From the NCBI GenBank assembly GCA_905215815.1, contig CAJMRN010000091.1, positions 1 through 6,462 on the forward strand: a stretch of DNA of 6,462 nucleotides, read 5' to 3'. The translations under genes and the position numbers were made by a program. A model generated the notes under the pieces. It ran no database searches. It was not told where the DNA came from and was given only the letters and a program-made list of their open reading frames with translations. The stretch comes from an uncultured bacterium (GTDB lineage Bacteria > Actinomycetota > Coriobacteriia > Coriobacteriales > Coriobacteriaceae). Shown piece after piece: positions 1-5,447 of the stretch; positions within the stretch are counted from its first letter, which is position 1; every line of letters begins with the position of its first letter.

Positions 1-194
1 TGGCCGCTCTGGCGGATTTCCCGCGCGACGGACGCGAGCATCGCGCCCGCTTCCCGCGCCTCGCAGTTGAGCGTCGTCGTCAGCGTCAGCGTGCGATAGC
101 CCAGCGCCTCGGCCGAGGCCTTCGCCGCGTCGCAGAGGGCGCGGACGTTGCCGGTGATCTGCGTCTCCACGTTGTCGAGCACCTTCGGCGTCTC
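1..194 (-). pseudogene. Glycerate 2-kinase (MOFRL/GckA-type) internal fragment, truncated at both ends
   Basis: Reading the minus strand in codons 194-192 down to 5-3 gives an uninterrupted segment beginning [20 protein letters not shown]. It continues with [20 protein letters not shown], then CEAREAG and LASVAREI. The pattern P-K-x-x-D-N-V, GNVRxLCxAA, LGY and CEAREAG is what I know from the central part of DUF4147/MOFRL glycerate 2-kinases, which phosphorylate D-glycerate to 2-phosphoglycerate, especially clostridial versions. The family is roughly 400-450 residues, so this is about 64 residues from its middle. It has no start of its own: the frame meets a stop at 239-237, inside Hpt coding sequence. 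It joins the Hpt gene across a short stretch (about 178-194) that fits both proteins. GC is about 72% and codons are strongly GCG/ACG/CGC biased, unlike the flanking DNA. It most likely comes from another genome, through misassembly or recombination. Confidence 0.7.
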
Positions 195-345
195 CCGCCG
201 CCATGGCGGCCTCCAGCTTGTCCATGCTCTCGTCATCTAAAAACTTGAGGGCAAAGCGGGCAAGCATTTCCCCGCCCATCAGCCGAGCACACGCGTCATC
301 ATAATTAGCGCCGATCTTCTCATACGCCTCACGCATGGAAATCAT
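1..345 (-). CDS. Hpt (histidine phosphotransfer) domain protein, N-terminal part only; frame open to the window edge
   Basis: The frame starts at ATG 345-343 with a strong AAAGGAG ribosome binding site (361-355) and a 9-nt spacer. It begins [20 protein letters not shown] and runs open to base 1 with no stop. Residues 1-56 have the style of a short stand-alone Hpt protein: a first helix, an [14 protein letters not shown] helix, [20 protein letters not shown]. In the family, an HTLKG phosphorylation motif would follow within about ten residues. Here it is missing: from about base 178 the frame turns into low-complexity R/G/D-rich sequence because the DNA encodes something else in another frame (see the glycerate kinase fragment). 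Only about 178-345 is therefore real Hpt sequence. The gene lies 23 nt downstream of the receiver/HD-GYP gene on the same strand, a probable operon, and would carry phosphoryl groups between a hybrid histidine kinase and a receiver domain. As present here it has no phosphorylatable histidine and would be non-functional. Confidence 0.7.
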   Translation of the reverse strand, partial: MISMREAYEKIGANYDDACARLMGGEMLARFALKFLDDESMDKLEAAMAAGDAEGARQRGDADHRQRPRPLRRGEGLGRGAGLSHADADDDAQLRGAGSGRDARVRRAGNPPERP

Positions 346-368
346 GGGTTAAAACTCCTTTGGTCAAA

Positions 369-2249
369 CTAAATCGTGGGAAACGCGACGACGTCAGCGG
401 GGCGTGCCAACGTCTCGGCAATTTGGTCCTGCACCTCGAGCAGGCAATCGAGAAGCAGCGGGTTAAAGGTACCGCACTTACCGTCCAGGATCATCTGGAT
501 AGCCTCCTCGTGCGGGATGGCATCCTTGTACACGCGCACGCTCGTCAGCGCATCGTACACGTCGGCCACCGAAACCACCTGTGCGGCAATGGGAATTTCG
601 TCGCCCTTAAGGCCATCGGGATACCCCTTGCCGTCCCAGCGCTCGTGATGCCAACGCGCAATCTGGTACGCATATTCCATAAGCGCATTGCCGGCGTGAT
701 GGCTACCCAGCTCAAGCAACATGTCGGCGCCGATCGTGGTATGCGTCTTCATAATCTCGAATTCCTCGGGCGTAAGGCGTCCGGGTTTGTTGAGAATCGC
801 ATCGTCAATCGACATCTTGCCGATATCGTGCAGCGCCGAAGCCAGGGCAATCGTGGAGCGCTCCTCATTGTCGAGGGAGATCGCGCCGCTACGCTGGACC
901 AGACAGCCAAGCAGCAGCTCGGTCAGCTTTTCGATGTTCGTAACGTGCCTGCCGCTCTCGCCGTTGCGAAGCTCCATGACGCCGGCCATGATGTCGATGA
1001 GCATGCGACTGTTCTTGACGCGCTCGTTGTACTGCTGGGACAGCAGGTTCGTCAGGCGGCGCTGTTTGGCGTATAGGCGGATGGTGTTGCTTACACGGCG
1101 GCGCACGACACGGGAGTCAAACGGGCGGTTGATATAGTCCGAGGCGCCCAGCTCGTACGCGCGCAGAACCGCATCATCGGAATCTTCGCTCGAAATCATG
1201 ATGACAGGCAGATTATCGATACCCGATCGGCGCGACAGATCGGCCAGCACCTCAAAGCCACTTATGCCCGGCATGACAATGTCCAGCAGCACGAGCGACA
1301 ACTCATCGCCATAGCGGTCGACCATGTCGAGCGCCGTACGACCGTTGTCGGCCTCGAGGATGCAATACTCGTCCTTGAGCATCTCGTTGAGAATGGCTCG
1401 GTTCATCTCGGAGTCATCGGCGATAAGCACCAATGGCTTTTCGCTTTGGAAGGCCTCGATGGAATCGGCATCGGTCACGACCGTACCGGCTTTTGCCTTA
1501 GCGCGGCTCAGTAACTGGACAGCGCGGCCAACGCCCCCATCGACCGTCTCGCCATGAATGCGAACGCCACCAACACATGCCGTCAAGCTCACGTACTCAT
1601 GGCCCGGAATAATCGTGGAATGAACGGCATCGGATACCTGATGCAGGCGACGGGTGAAGTCATCGGAGGGAATATTGGGCATGACGACCACAAACTTGTC
1701 GCAGCCATAGCGCACAAGCTCGTCAGTCGAACGAATTCCGCTGCGTATGGCTGTTGCCACAGCACCGAGCGCAAGATCGCCGGCATGACGGCCACACGTG
1801 TCGTTGAAGACCCTAAAATCATCAAGGTCGATCATCGCAACGCCGGCATTCATGCGGGCGCTTCGGAGCTTTTCCTCGTAATATCGGCGATTGTGCACGC
1901 TCGTCAGCACGTCGGTGTAGACAAGGTCCTCTTCTGCGGCCTCTTGCTCATCGATCGGACGCACCATCAGCAGGACGTGAGGCTTGCCCTCGACCTTCAG
2001 AGGGCGCAGATGGGCGCGGTACTCAACGCCATCGTTGAGCAGTTGCTCCGACACCTCATCGGAATCTGTCAAGACCTCAAGACTCGACTGACGCAGACAA
2101 GGGCAGCGATCGCCGGCGAGCAGGCAGTTGGGCTCGCTCTTAATCTGATCGGCCGACAGCAAACGTACCACGGGGTAGGTCTTCGCGACACGGGCGACCT
2201 CGGCGGCAGCCTCCTCGTCGGTTAGATTGACCTCGTGACTATTGAGCAT
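369..2249 (-). CDS. GGDEF (degenerate) - receiver - HD-GYP signalling protein, c-di-GMP phosphodiesterase type
   Basis: A 626-residue soluble protein with no signal peptide or membrane segment. Residues 1-105 are a small PAS-like domain of uncertain type with C42, C49 and C51. Residues 108-263 are a GGDEF domain with the LTSVHNRR and DLDDFRVFND...GD..L landmarks, but the catalytic loop is GCDKF (182-186) instead of GGDEF. The product-binding I-site RSTD (173-176) sits exactly five residues before it and is intact. Residues 272-395 are a receiver with D278/D279, phospho-acceptor D323 and S353/S354; the usual lysine before P-F-D is R375. Residues 415-610 are HD-GYP with H435, H474-D475 (HDIGK), H503, H534-H535, GYP at 542-544 and D563, a complete metal-ligand set. 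It should hydrolyse c-di-GMP under control of receiver phosphorylation, with the GGDEF domain acting as a sensor. The ATG at 2249 is chosen because AAAGGG (2261-2256) precedes it by 6 nt; a GTG at 2300 is in frame but unsupported. The Hpt gene follows 23 nt downstream. Confidence 0.92.
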   Translation of the reverse strand: MLNSHEVNLTDEEAAAEVARVAKTYPVVRLLSADQIKSEPNCLLAGDRCPCLRQSSLEVLTDSDEVSEQLLNDGVEYRAHLRPLKVEGKPHVLLMVRPIDEQEAAEEDLVYTDVLTSVHNRRYYEEKLRSARMNAGVAMIDLDDFRVFNDTCGRHAGDLALGAVATAIRSGIRSTDELVRYGCDKFVVVMPNIPSDDFTRRLHQVSDAVHSTIIPGHEYVSLTACVGGVRIHGETVDGGVGRAVQLLSRAKAKAGTVVTDADSIEAFQSEKPLVLIADDSEMNRAILNEMLKDEYCILEADNGRTALDMVDRYGDELSLVLLDIVMPGISGFEVLADLSRRSGIDNLPVIMISSEDSDDAVLRAYELGASDYINRPFDSRVVRRRVSNTIRLYAKQRRLTNLLSQQYNERVKNSRMLIDIMAGVMELRNGESGRHVTNIEKLTELLLGCLVQRSGAISLDNEERSTIALASALHDIGKMSIDDAILNKPGRLTPEEFEIMKTHTTIGADMLLELGSHHAGNALMEYAYQIARWHHERWDGKGYPDGLKGDEIPIAAQVVSVADVYDALTSVRVYKDAIPHEEAIQMILDGKCGTFNPLLLDCLLEVQDQIAETLARPADVVAFPTI

Positions 2250-2460
2250 ATGGGGCCCTTTCGATAGTTTCGCATGGTAGCGGTGGGTTCCAAATGGCAC
2301 AAGGGTAACACCTTGCCGATGCAGGTAAGCACGTGAATGCTGTTACATTTTTATGAGTTGGCAGACGGCGCGATTGAAGCCGCAGACGTGAGGTTTTGAG
2401 CACATTTGTTAACGCAGCCGAAACGTTTGCGAGTGAAGCCTGTTTTGTTTTTTACAGCTG

Positions 2461-3258
2461 TTAGAGCCCCAGGATGCCACGGACAGTCTGGGCAGCCGCT
2501 GCCGGGCGATCGCGCAGGCCGTTGTGCGCACCGGGAACCATTGCGAGTGGACAGTCCAAAAGCTCAGCCGCCACCCTCGTGCCCGCCTCGCGGGGCGTGC
2601 CAATCGAGAGCTCGCCCAGGAGCACGGCGGCCACCGTTTTTGACGCACGAACGCTATCCCAATCGGGAACGCAGGTCATAGTGATCCCGTATTCGTTTGC
2701 CATGAAACTACGGCCGTTGCGCAGGGCATGCTTGGCTTCTGCCTCGGTTAGCTTGGGAGCCTCAGGGTCCGAATCGCCGATGGCGCCCAGGAAGGCCCGC
2801 AATGCCCTGGAGACCTTTCCCGCGGCGATCATCTCGAGCAAAACCGGGGCCGCGCCCAGACCGGCACCCTCATCTGTCACGGCGGGTTCATGCAGAATCG
2901 CACGTGAGATTATGGCGGGGTTTGCACGGAGAAGCTCCAGCGCCACCAGCGTACCGGCACTGTGCGCGAGCACGTTTGCCGGAGCGCCAATATGCTCGAT
3001 AACGGCCTGCAGGTCGGCGGCCTGGGCGGCGAGGTCGTAGCGTCCGTCTGCAGCGTCGCCGCTCTCGCCGCAACCGCGGCGGTCGTAGGCAATGACGCGA
3101 TAGTCGCAGGCGAGCTCGCGGGCGATGCCGTCAAAAAAGACACCATCGACACACGCACCGTGCACGCACACCAAGGCGGGTGCATCAGACGATACATCCA
3201 CGCCAGCATACTCGCGGCAGGCGATCGTAGTGCCTGCATTCTCGACCGTAAAATCCAT
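2461..3258 (-). CDS. Alpha/beta hydrolase fold protein
   Basis: A 265-residue cytoplasmic hydrolase of normal length for single-domain alpha/beta hydrolases. Visible landmarks, in order: oxyanion-hole strand LVCVHGACVDG (residues 29-39, HG at 33-34), the YDRRGCGESG turn (58-67), nucleophile elbow LAHSAG with Ser100 (97-102), a cap-like helical insert (about 125-200), and the final VPGAHNGL with catalytic His245 (241-248). The acid is probably E216 or a nearby residue; this is not certain. The elbow is A-H-S-A-G, where the first Gly of G-x-S-x-G is Ala, a variation known in this superfamily. The substrate cannot be named; esterase, lactonase or a haloperoxidase-like role are all possible. The start is ATG 3258 with a weak GGGA site (3269-3266) 7 nt upstream. 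It ends in TAA at 2463-2461. It stands alone, divergent from the radical SAM gene and 211 nt upstream of the signalling gene, with no clear terminator between the two. Confidence 0.88.
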   Translation of the reverse strand: MDFTVENAGTTIACREYAGVDVSSDAPALVCVHGACVDGVFFDGIARELACDYRVIAYDRRGCGESGDAADGRYDLAAQAADLQAVIEHIGAPANVLAHSAGTLVALELLRANPAIISRAILHEPAVTDEGAGLGAAPVLLEMIAAGKVSRALRAFLGAIGDSDPEAPKLTEAEAKHALRNGRSFMANEYGITMTCVPDWDSVRASKTVAAVLLGELSIGTPREAGTRVAAELLDCPLAMVPGAHNGLRDRPAAAAQTVRGILGL

Positions 3259-3329
3259 ACTGTGGTCCCATCGTCAACACCACCAGACCGTGCCGGGGTG
3301 CGGCTTGGCCAGATGGCGTCATTTTGTGC

Positions 3330-3352
3330 GTACATGAATGCGCTTACTGTAC
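3330..3352. promoter_or_regulatory. Imperfect 23-bp palindrome in the divergent intergenic region, operator candidate
   Basis: The site reads GTACA-tg-AA-tgcgc-TT-ac-TGTAC: 5-bp perfect outer arms plus a matching inner AA/TT pair symmetrically placed. It lies between the hydrolase (start 3258, minus) and the radical SAM gene (start 3494, plus), where a dimeric repressor could act on the hydrolase promoter. A minus-strand TACAGT (3351-3346) overlaps its right arm and could serve as a -10. No regulator gene is present in the window, so this is only a candidate. Confidence 0.25.
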
Positions 3353-3456
3353 CCGACTCGCACTCTTTCATGACAGGGTTTCGGAAACTCACTCGATTGC
3401 AAGGTTTCTGCCTAAACAACAGCACCCAAACCCGCGACCCACATGAAGACCGATGC

Positions 3457-3462
3457 TATGCT
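3457..3462 (+). promoter_or_regulatory. Possible -10 element of the radical SAM gene
   Basis: TATGCT matches four of six bases of the bacterial -10 consensus and sits 31 nt before the chosen ATG 3494. That predicts a short leader of about 25 nt containing the AAGGAG site. A GCGACC 17 nt upstream shares only the central GAC with the -35 consensus, so the call is weak. Confidence 0.3.
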
Positions 3463-3478
3463 TAAGCTCAACTGTCCC

Positions 3479-3484
3479 AAGGAG
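3479..3484 (+). promoter_or_regulatory. Ribosome binding site that fixes the radical SAM start
   Basis: AAGGAG lies 9 nt before ATG 3494 but only 3 nt before ATG 3488, and follows the two earlier in-frame ATGs. This spacing decides in favour of 3494 and the N-terminus MSTFLNASPIFGP. Confidence 0.75.
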
Positions 3485-3493
3485 CATATGCCT

Positions 3494-4270
3494 ATGTCTA
3501 CGTTTTTGAATGCCAGCCCCATCTTTGGGCCCGTTCGCAGCCGTCGCCTGGGCCTTTCGCTCGGTGTCAACATGATGCCGGCGAGTGGCAAGATCTGCAC
3601 GTTCGACTGCATCTACTGCGAGAACGGTCTCAACGCCGAGCGCCCCTGCCACGAGCCCTATAACACGGCTGCCGTGGTGCTCAACGCACTCGAGGCCAAG
3701 CTGCACGAGATGGCAGCCGAGGGCGAGCTCCCCGATGTAATCACCTTCGCAGGCAACGGCGAGCCCACCGCCGCACCGGAGTTTCCGCAGGCCATCGCCG
3801 GCGCCGTCGCGCTGCGCGACGAGCTGGCCCCAAACACCAAGATTGCCGTGCTTTCCAACGGCACGCGCGCCGACCGTCCCCAGGTGCACGATGCACTCAT
3901 GATGGTCGACGACAACATCCTCAAGCTCGATACGGTCGACCCGGCATTTATCCAGCTGCTCGACCAGCCCGTTGGCCCCTACGATGTAGAGCACCAGATC
4001 GAAACGTTCGCGAGCTTTAACGGCCACGTCATTATCCAGACGATGTTTTTGAGCGGTGAGTACCGGGGCAAGTCTCTCGATAACACCGGTGAGGAGTACG
4101 TCGGCCCTTGGCTCGCGGCGCTCGAGCGCATTCGCCCGCAGGAGGCGACCATCTACACGGTGGCTCGCGAGACACCGGTCGCCGGCCTTGCCAAAGCGGC
4201 GCCCGAGGTGCTCGACACGATCGCTGCACGCGTGCGCGCCCTCGGCATTCCTTGCCAGGTGAGCTACTAG
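3494..4270 (+). CDS. Radical SAM protein, COG0731 type (TYW1-like Fe-S oxidoreductase family)
   Basis: A 258-residue protein with a radical SAM signature C35-x3-C39-x2-C42 (in GKICTFDCIYCENG) that would bind a [4Fe-4S] cluster and cleave S-adenosylmethionine. Before it lies FGPVRSRRLGLSLGVNMMP (11-29), the hallmark opening of the COG0731 family, and after it FAGNGEPT (85-92), matching the family's G-x-GEPT strand. COG0731 includes archaeal wybutosine enzymes, but most bacterial members have no assigned substrate, so no reaction is claimed. The start is ATG 3494 because AAGGAG (3479-3484) lies 9 nt upstream; ATG 3488 would be only 3 nt from it and ATG 3443 has no site. The stop is TAG 4268-4270. 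No C-terminal accessory domain is visible, so it is the short core form. It is divergent from the hydrolase and separated from the next gene by a long hairpin, so it is probably monocistronic. Confidence 0.9.
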   Translation: MSTFLNASPIFGPVRSRRLGLSLGVNMMPASGKICTFDCIYCENGLNAERPCHEPYNTAAVVLNALEAKLHEMAAEGELPDVITFAGNGEPTAAPEFPQAIAGAVALRDELAPNTKIAVLSNGTRADRPQVHDALMMVDDNILKLDTVDPAFIQLLDQPVGPYDVEHQIETFASFNGHVIIQTMFLSGEYRGKSLDNTGEEYVGPWLAALERIRPQEATIYTVARETPVAGLAKAAPEVLDTIAARVRALGIPCQVSY

Positions 4271-4311
4271 CAAAACCACGCAGCAGCCAGTGCCCGCCAT
4301 CCCGCCCCATC

Positions 4312-4378
4312 AGTTGCGGTGATATAGTTCCTATTTGTGCTGTTAAACCGCTTAAATCGGAACTATATCACCGCAACT
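4312..4378. repeat. 20-bp perfect inverted repeat, long hairpin (terminator or dispersed palindrome)
   Basis: The left arm AGTTGCGGTGATATAGTTCC (4312-4331) is exactly complementary to 4359-4378, with a 27-nt loop. The loop itself can pair further: ATTT 4333-4336 with AAAT 4354-4357 after one mismatch. TTTT (4378-4381) follows, so in the plus direction it could end the radical SAM transcript, whose stop is 41 nt upstream. The stem is longer and more AT-rich than a usual intrinsic terminator, and its right end abuts the promoter region of the aminopeptidase gene. A REP-like dispersed element or a MITE remnant is an alternative. Confidence 0.8.
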
Positions 4379-4399
4379 TTTATAGACGCGTGGGTGGGC

Positions 4400-4405
4400 T
4401 ATACT
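4400..4405 (+). promoter_or_regulatory. Probable -10 element of the methionine aminopeptidase gene
   Basis: TATACT matches five of six consensus bases and lies 25 nt before ATG 4431. No good -35 is visible at 16-18 nt upstream; that position falls at the T-rich right foot of the 4312-4378 hairpin (about 4377-4382). Transcription would start just downstream of the hairpin. Confidence 0.45.
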
Positions 4406-4430
4406 AGCTGCGGATGAAAGGAAGTTAGCC

Positions 4431-5318
4431 ATGTTTGACAAAGGACCCGTGCCCGGCCGCAACGACGCTTGCTGGTGCGGCAGCGGCAAAAAATATAAGA
4501 AATGCCATAGCCCCTTTGATGAGCGCCTCGAGCGCTTGTGGGAAGAGGGCTGGGAGGTTCTGCCCCGCACGCTCTACAAGACGCCCGCCGATATCGAGGG
4601 CATCAAGCGCTCGGCCGCCATCAACGTGGGCGTGCTCGATTACGTAGGCGAGCACATCGCCGCGGGCATGACCACCAACCAGATCGACCAGATGATCTAC
4701 GACTACACCGTCGAGCACGGCGGCACGCCGGCCGACCTCAACTACGAGGGCTACCCCAAGAGCGTATGCACCTCGATCAATGATGTGGTCTGTCACGGTA
4801 TCCCCTGCGATACGGACGTGCTGCACGAGGGCGACATCATCAACGTGGACTGCTCCACGATCCTGGACGGCTACTTTAGTGATTCGAGCCGCATGTTCTG
4901 CATCGGTGAGGTCTCTGCCGAGCGCCAGCGCCTGGTCGAGGTCACCCGCGCCAGCGTGGAAGCGGGCTTGGCAGCCGTCAAGCCATGGTTGCCGCTCTCC
5001 GTTATGGCCGAAGCCGTGCAAAAGACGGTCGAGGACGCCGGCTTTAGCGTGGTGCGCGAGTACGGCGGACACGGCATTGGCAAGGAGTTCCACGAGGACC
5101 CGTTTGTGGGCTTTACCACCGAGGCGCCCGATGTGGATACCATCATGGCTCCGGGCATGGTCTTTACCATCGAGCCCATGGTCAACGCCGGAGCGCCCGA
5201 CATCAAGATCAGCAAGGGCGACGGCTGGTGCGTGCGCACCAAGGACGGCAGCGATTCGGCTCAGTGCGAGGTACAGCTCGTAGTGACCGAGGATGGCTAC
5301 GAGCTGCTGAGCTGGTAG
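4431..5318 (+). CDS. map: Methionine aminopeptidase type I with N-terminal SEC-C zinc motif
   Basis: A 295-residue cytoplasmic enzyme that removes initiator methionine from nascent proteins. Residues 10-26 are a SEC-C motif, RNDACWCGSGKKYKKCH, with C14, C16, C25 and H26 as likely zinc ligands; such motifs can help ribosome or protein docking. The pita-bread catalytic domain follows from about residue 48. It has substrate histidine H122 (VCHGIP) and the five dinuclear metal ligands D140 (IINVD), D151 (FSDSS), H214 (GGHGIG), E248 (FTIEPM) and E280 (QCEVQ). All residues needed for activity are present and the length is normal for the SEC-C-bearing form. The start ATG 4431 has AAAGGAAG (4417-4424) at good spacing. 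It is not next to adk, secY or infA, the common map location, so the genome may carry a second map copy; this is an inference. It is followed by a strong terminator. Confidence 0.95.
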   Translation: MFDKGPVPGRNDACWCGSGKKYKKCHSPFDERLERLWEEGWEVLPRTLYKTPADIEGIKRSAAINVGVLDYVGEHIAAGMTTNQIDQMIYDYTVEHGGTPADLNYEGYPKSVCTSINDVVCHGIPCDTDVLHEGDIINVDCSTILDGYFSDSSRMFCIGEVSAERQRLVEVTRASVEAGLAAVKPWLPLSVMAEAVQKTVEDAGFSVVREYGGHGIGKEFHEDPFVGFTTEAPDVDTIMAPGMVFTIEPMVNAGAPDIKISKGDGWCVRTKDGSDSAQCEVQLVVTEDGYELLSW

Positions 5319-5326
5319 CCGTGCGG

Positions 5327-5370
5327 ACGCCGGATGCTGACGGGCACGCTCGTCTTGCATCCGGCGTTTT
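5327..5370 (+). terminator. Intrinsic terminator after the methionine aminopeptidase gene
   Basis: ACGCCGGATGC (5327-5337) pairs perfectly with GCATCCGGCGT (5357-5367), an 11-bp GC-rich stem. The 19-nt loop can form an inner GACG/CGTC stem, and TTTTATTT follows immediately (5367-5374). It begins 8 nt after the TAG stop, a standard intrinsic terminator layout. Confidence 0.9.
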
Positions 5371-5392
5371 ATTTGAACGTTTTTCCTGATAA

Positions 5393-5429
5393 AACCTGCC
5401 AAAACAAGCCTGTCCCTTTTTGGCAGGTT
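5393..5429. repeat. 12-bp perfect inverted repeat in the leader of the hydroxyacid dehydrogenase
   Basis: AACCTGCCAAAA (5393-5404) is complementary to TTTTGGCAGGTT (5418-5429), with a 13-nt loop. It lies between the upstream terminator and the GGAGAGG site of the dehydrogenase, ending 18 nt before its GTG. Just before it CCTGATAAAA (5385-5394) and CCTGCCAAAA (5395-5404) form a tandem 10-mer pair with two mismatches. It could be an operator, a leader hairpin or a dispersed palindromic repeat. Confidence 0.6.
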
Positions 5430-5447
5430 GAGCGGAGAGGACTGTTT

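Noticed and set aside
360..1076. A 238-codon plus-strand open frame opposite the signalling gene (and a 223-codon one at 1554-2225)
   Set aside because: They lie antisense to a gene with complete conserved domains, have no ribosome binding site and encode no recognisable motif; they are mirror frames produced by high GC.
2250..2300. Upstream GTG start (2300) for the signalling protein
   Set aside because: It adds 17 residues without a ribosome binding site, whereas ATG 2249 has AAAGGG at suitable spacing.
2250..2460. A c-di-GMP riboswitch, or a terminator of the hydrolase, in the gap upstream of the signalling gene
   Set aside because: No GEMM-like core was seen, and no GC-rich stem followed by a minus-strand T run. 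Only the small hairpin at 2296-2317 and short palindromes such as AAACGTTT (2421-2428) and GTTAAC (2408-2413) were found.
3389..4300. A 303-codon minus-strand open frame opposite the radical SAM gene
   Set aside because: The plus-strand frame has the radical SAM cysteines and a proper ribosome binding site; the minus frame has neither.
5334..5447. Upstream ATG start (5334) for the dehydrogenase
   Set aside because: It lies in the stem of the preceding terminator, has no ribosome binding site, and the family N-terminus begins at GTG 5448.
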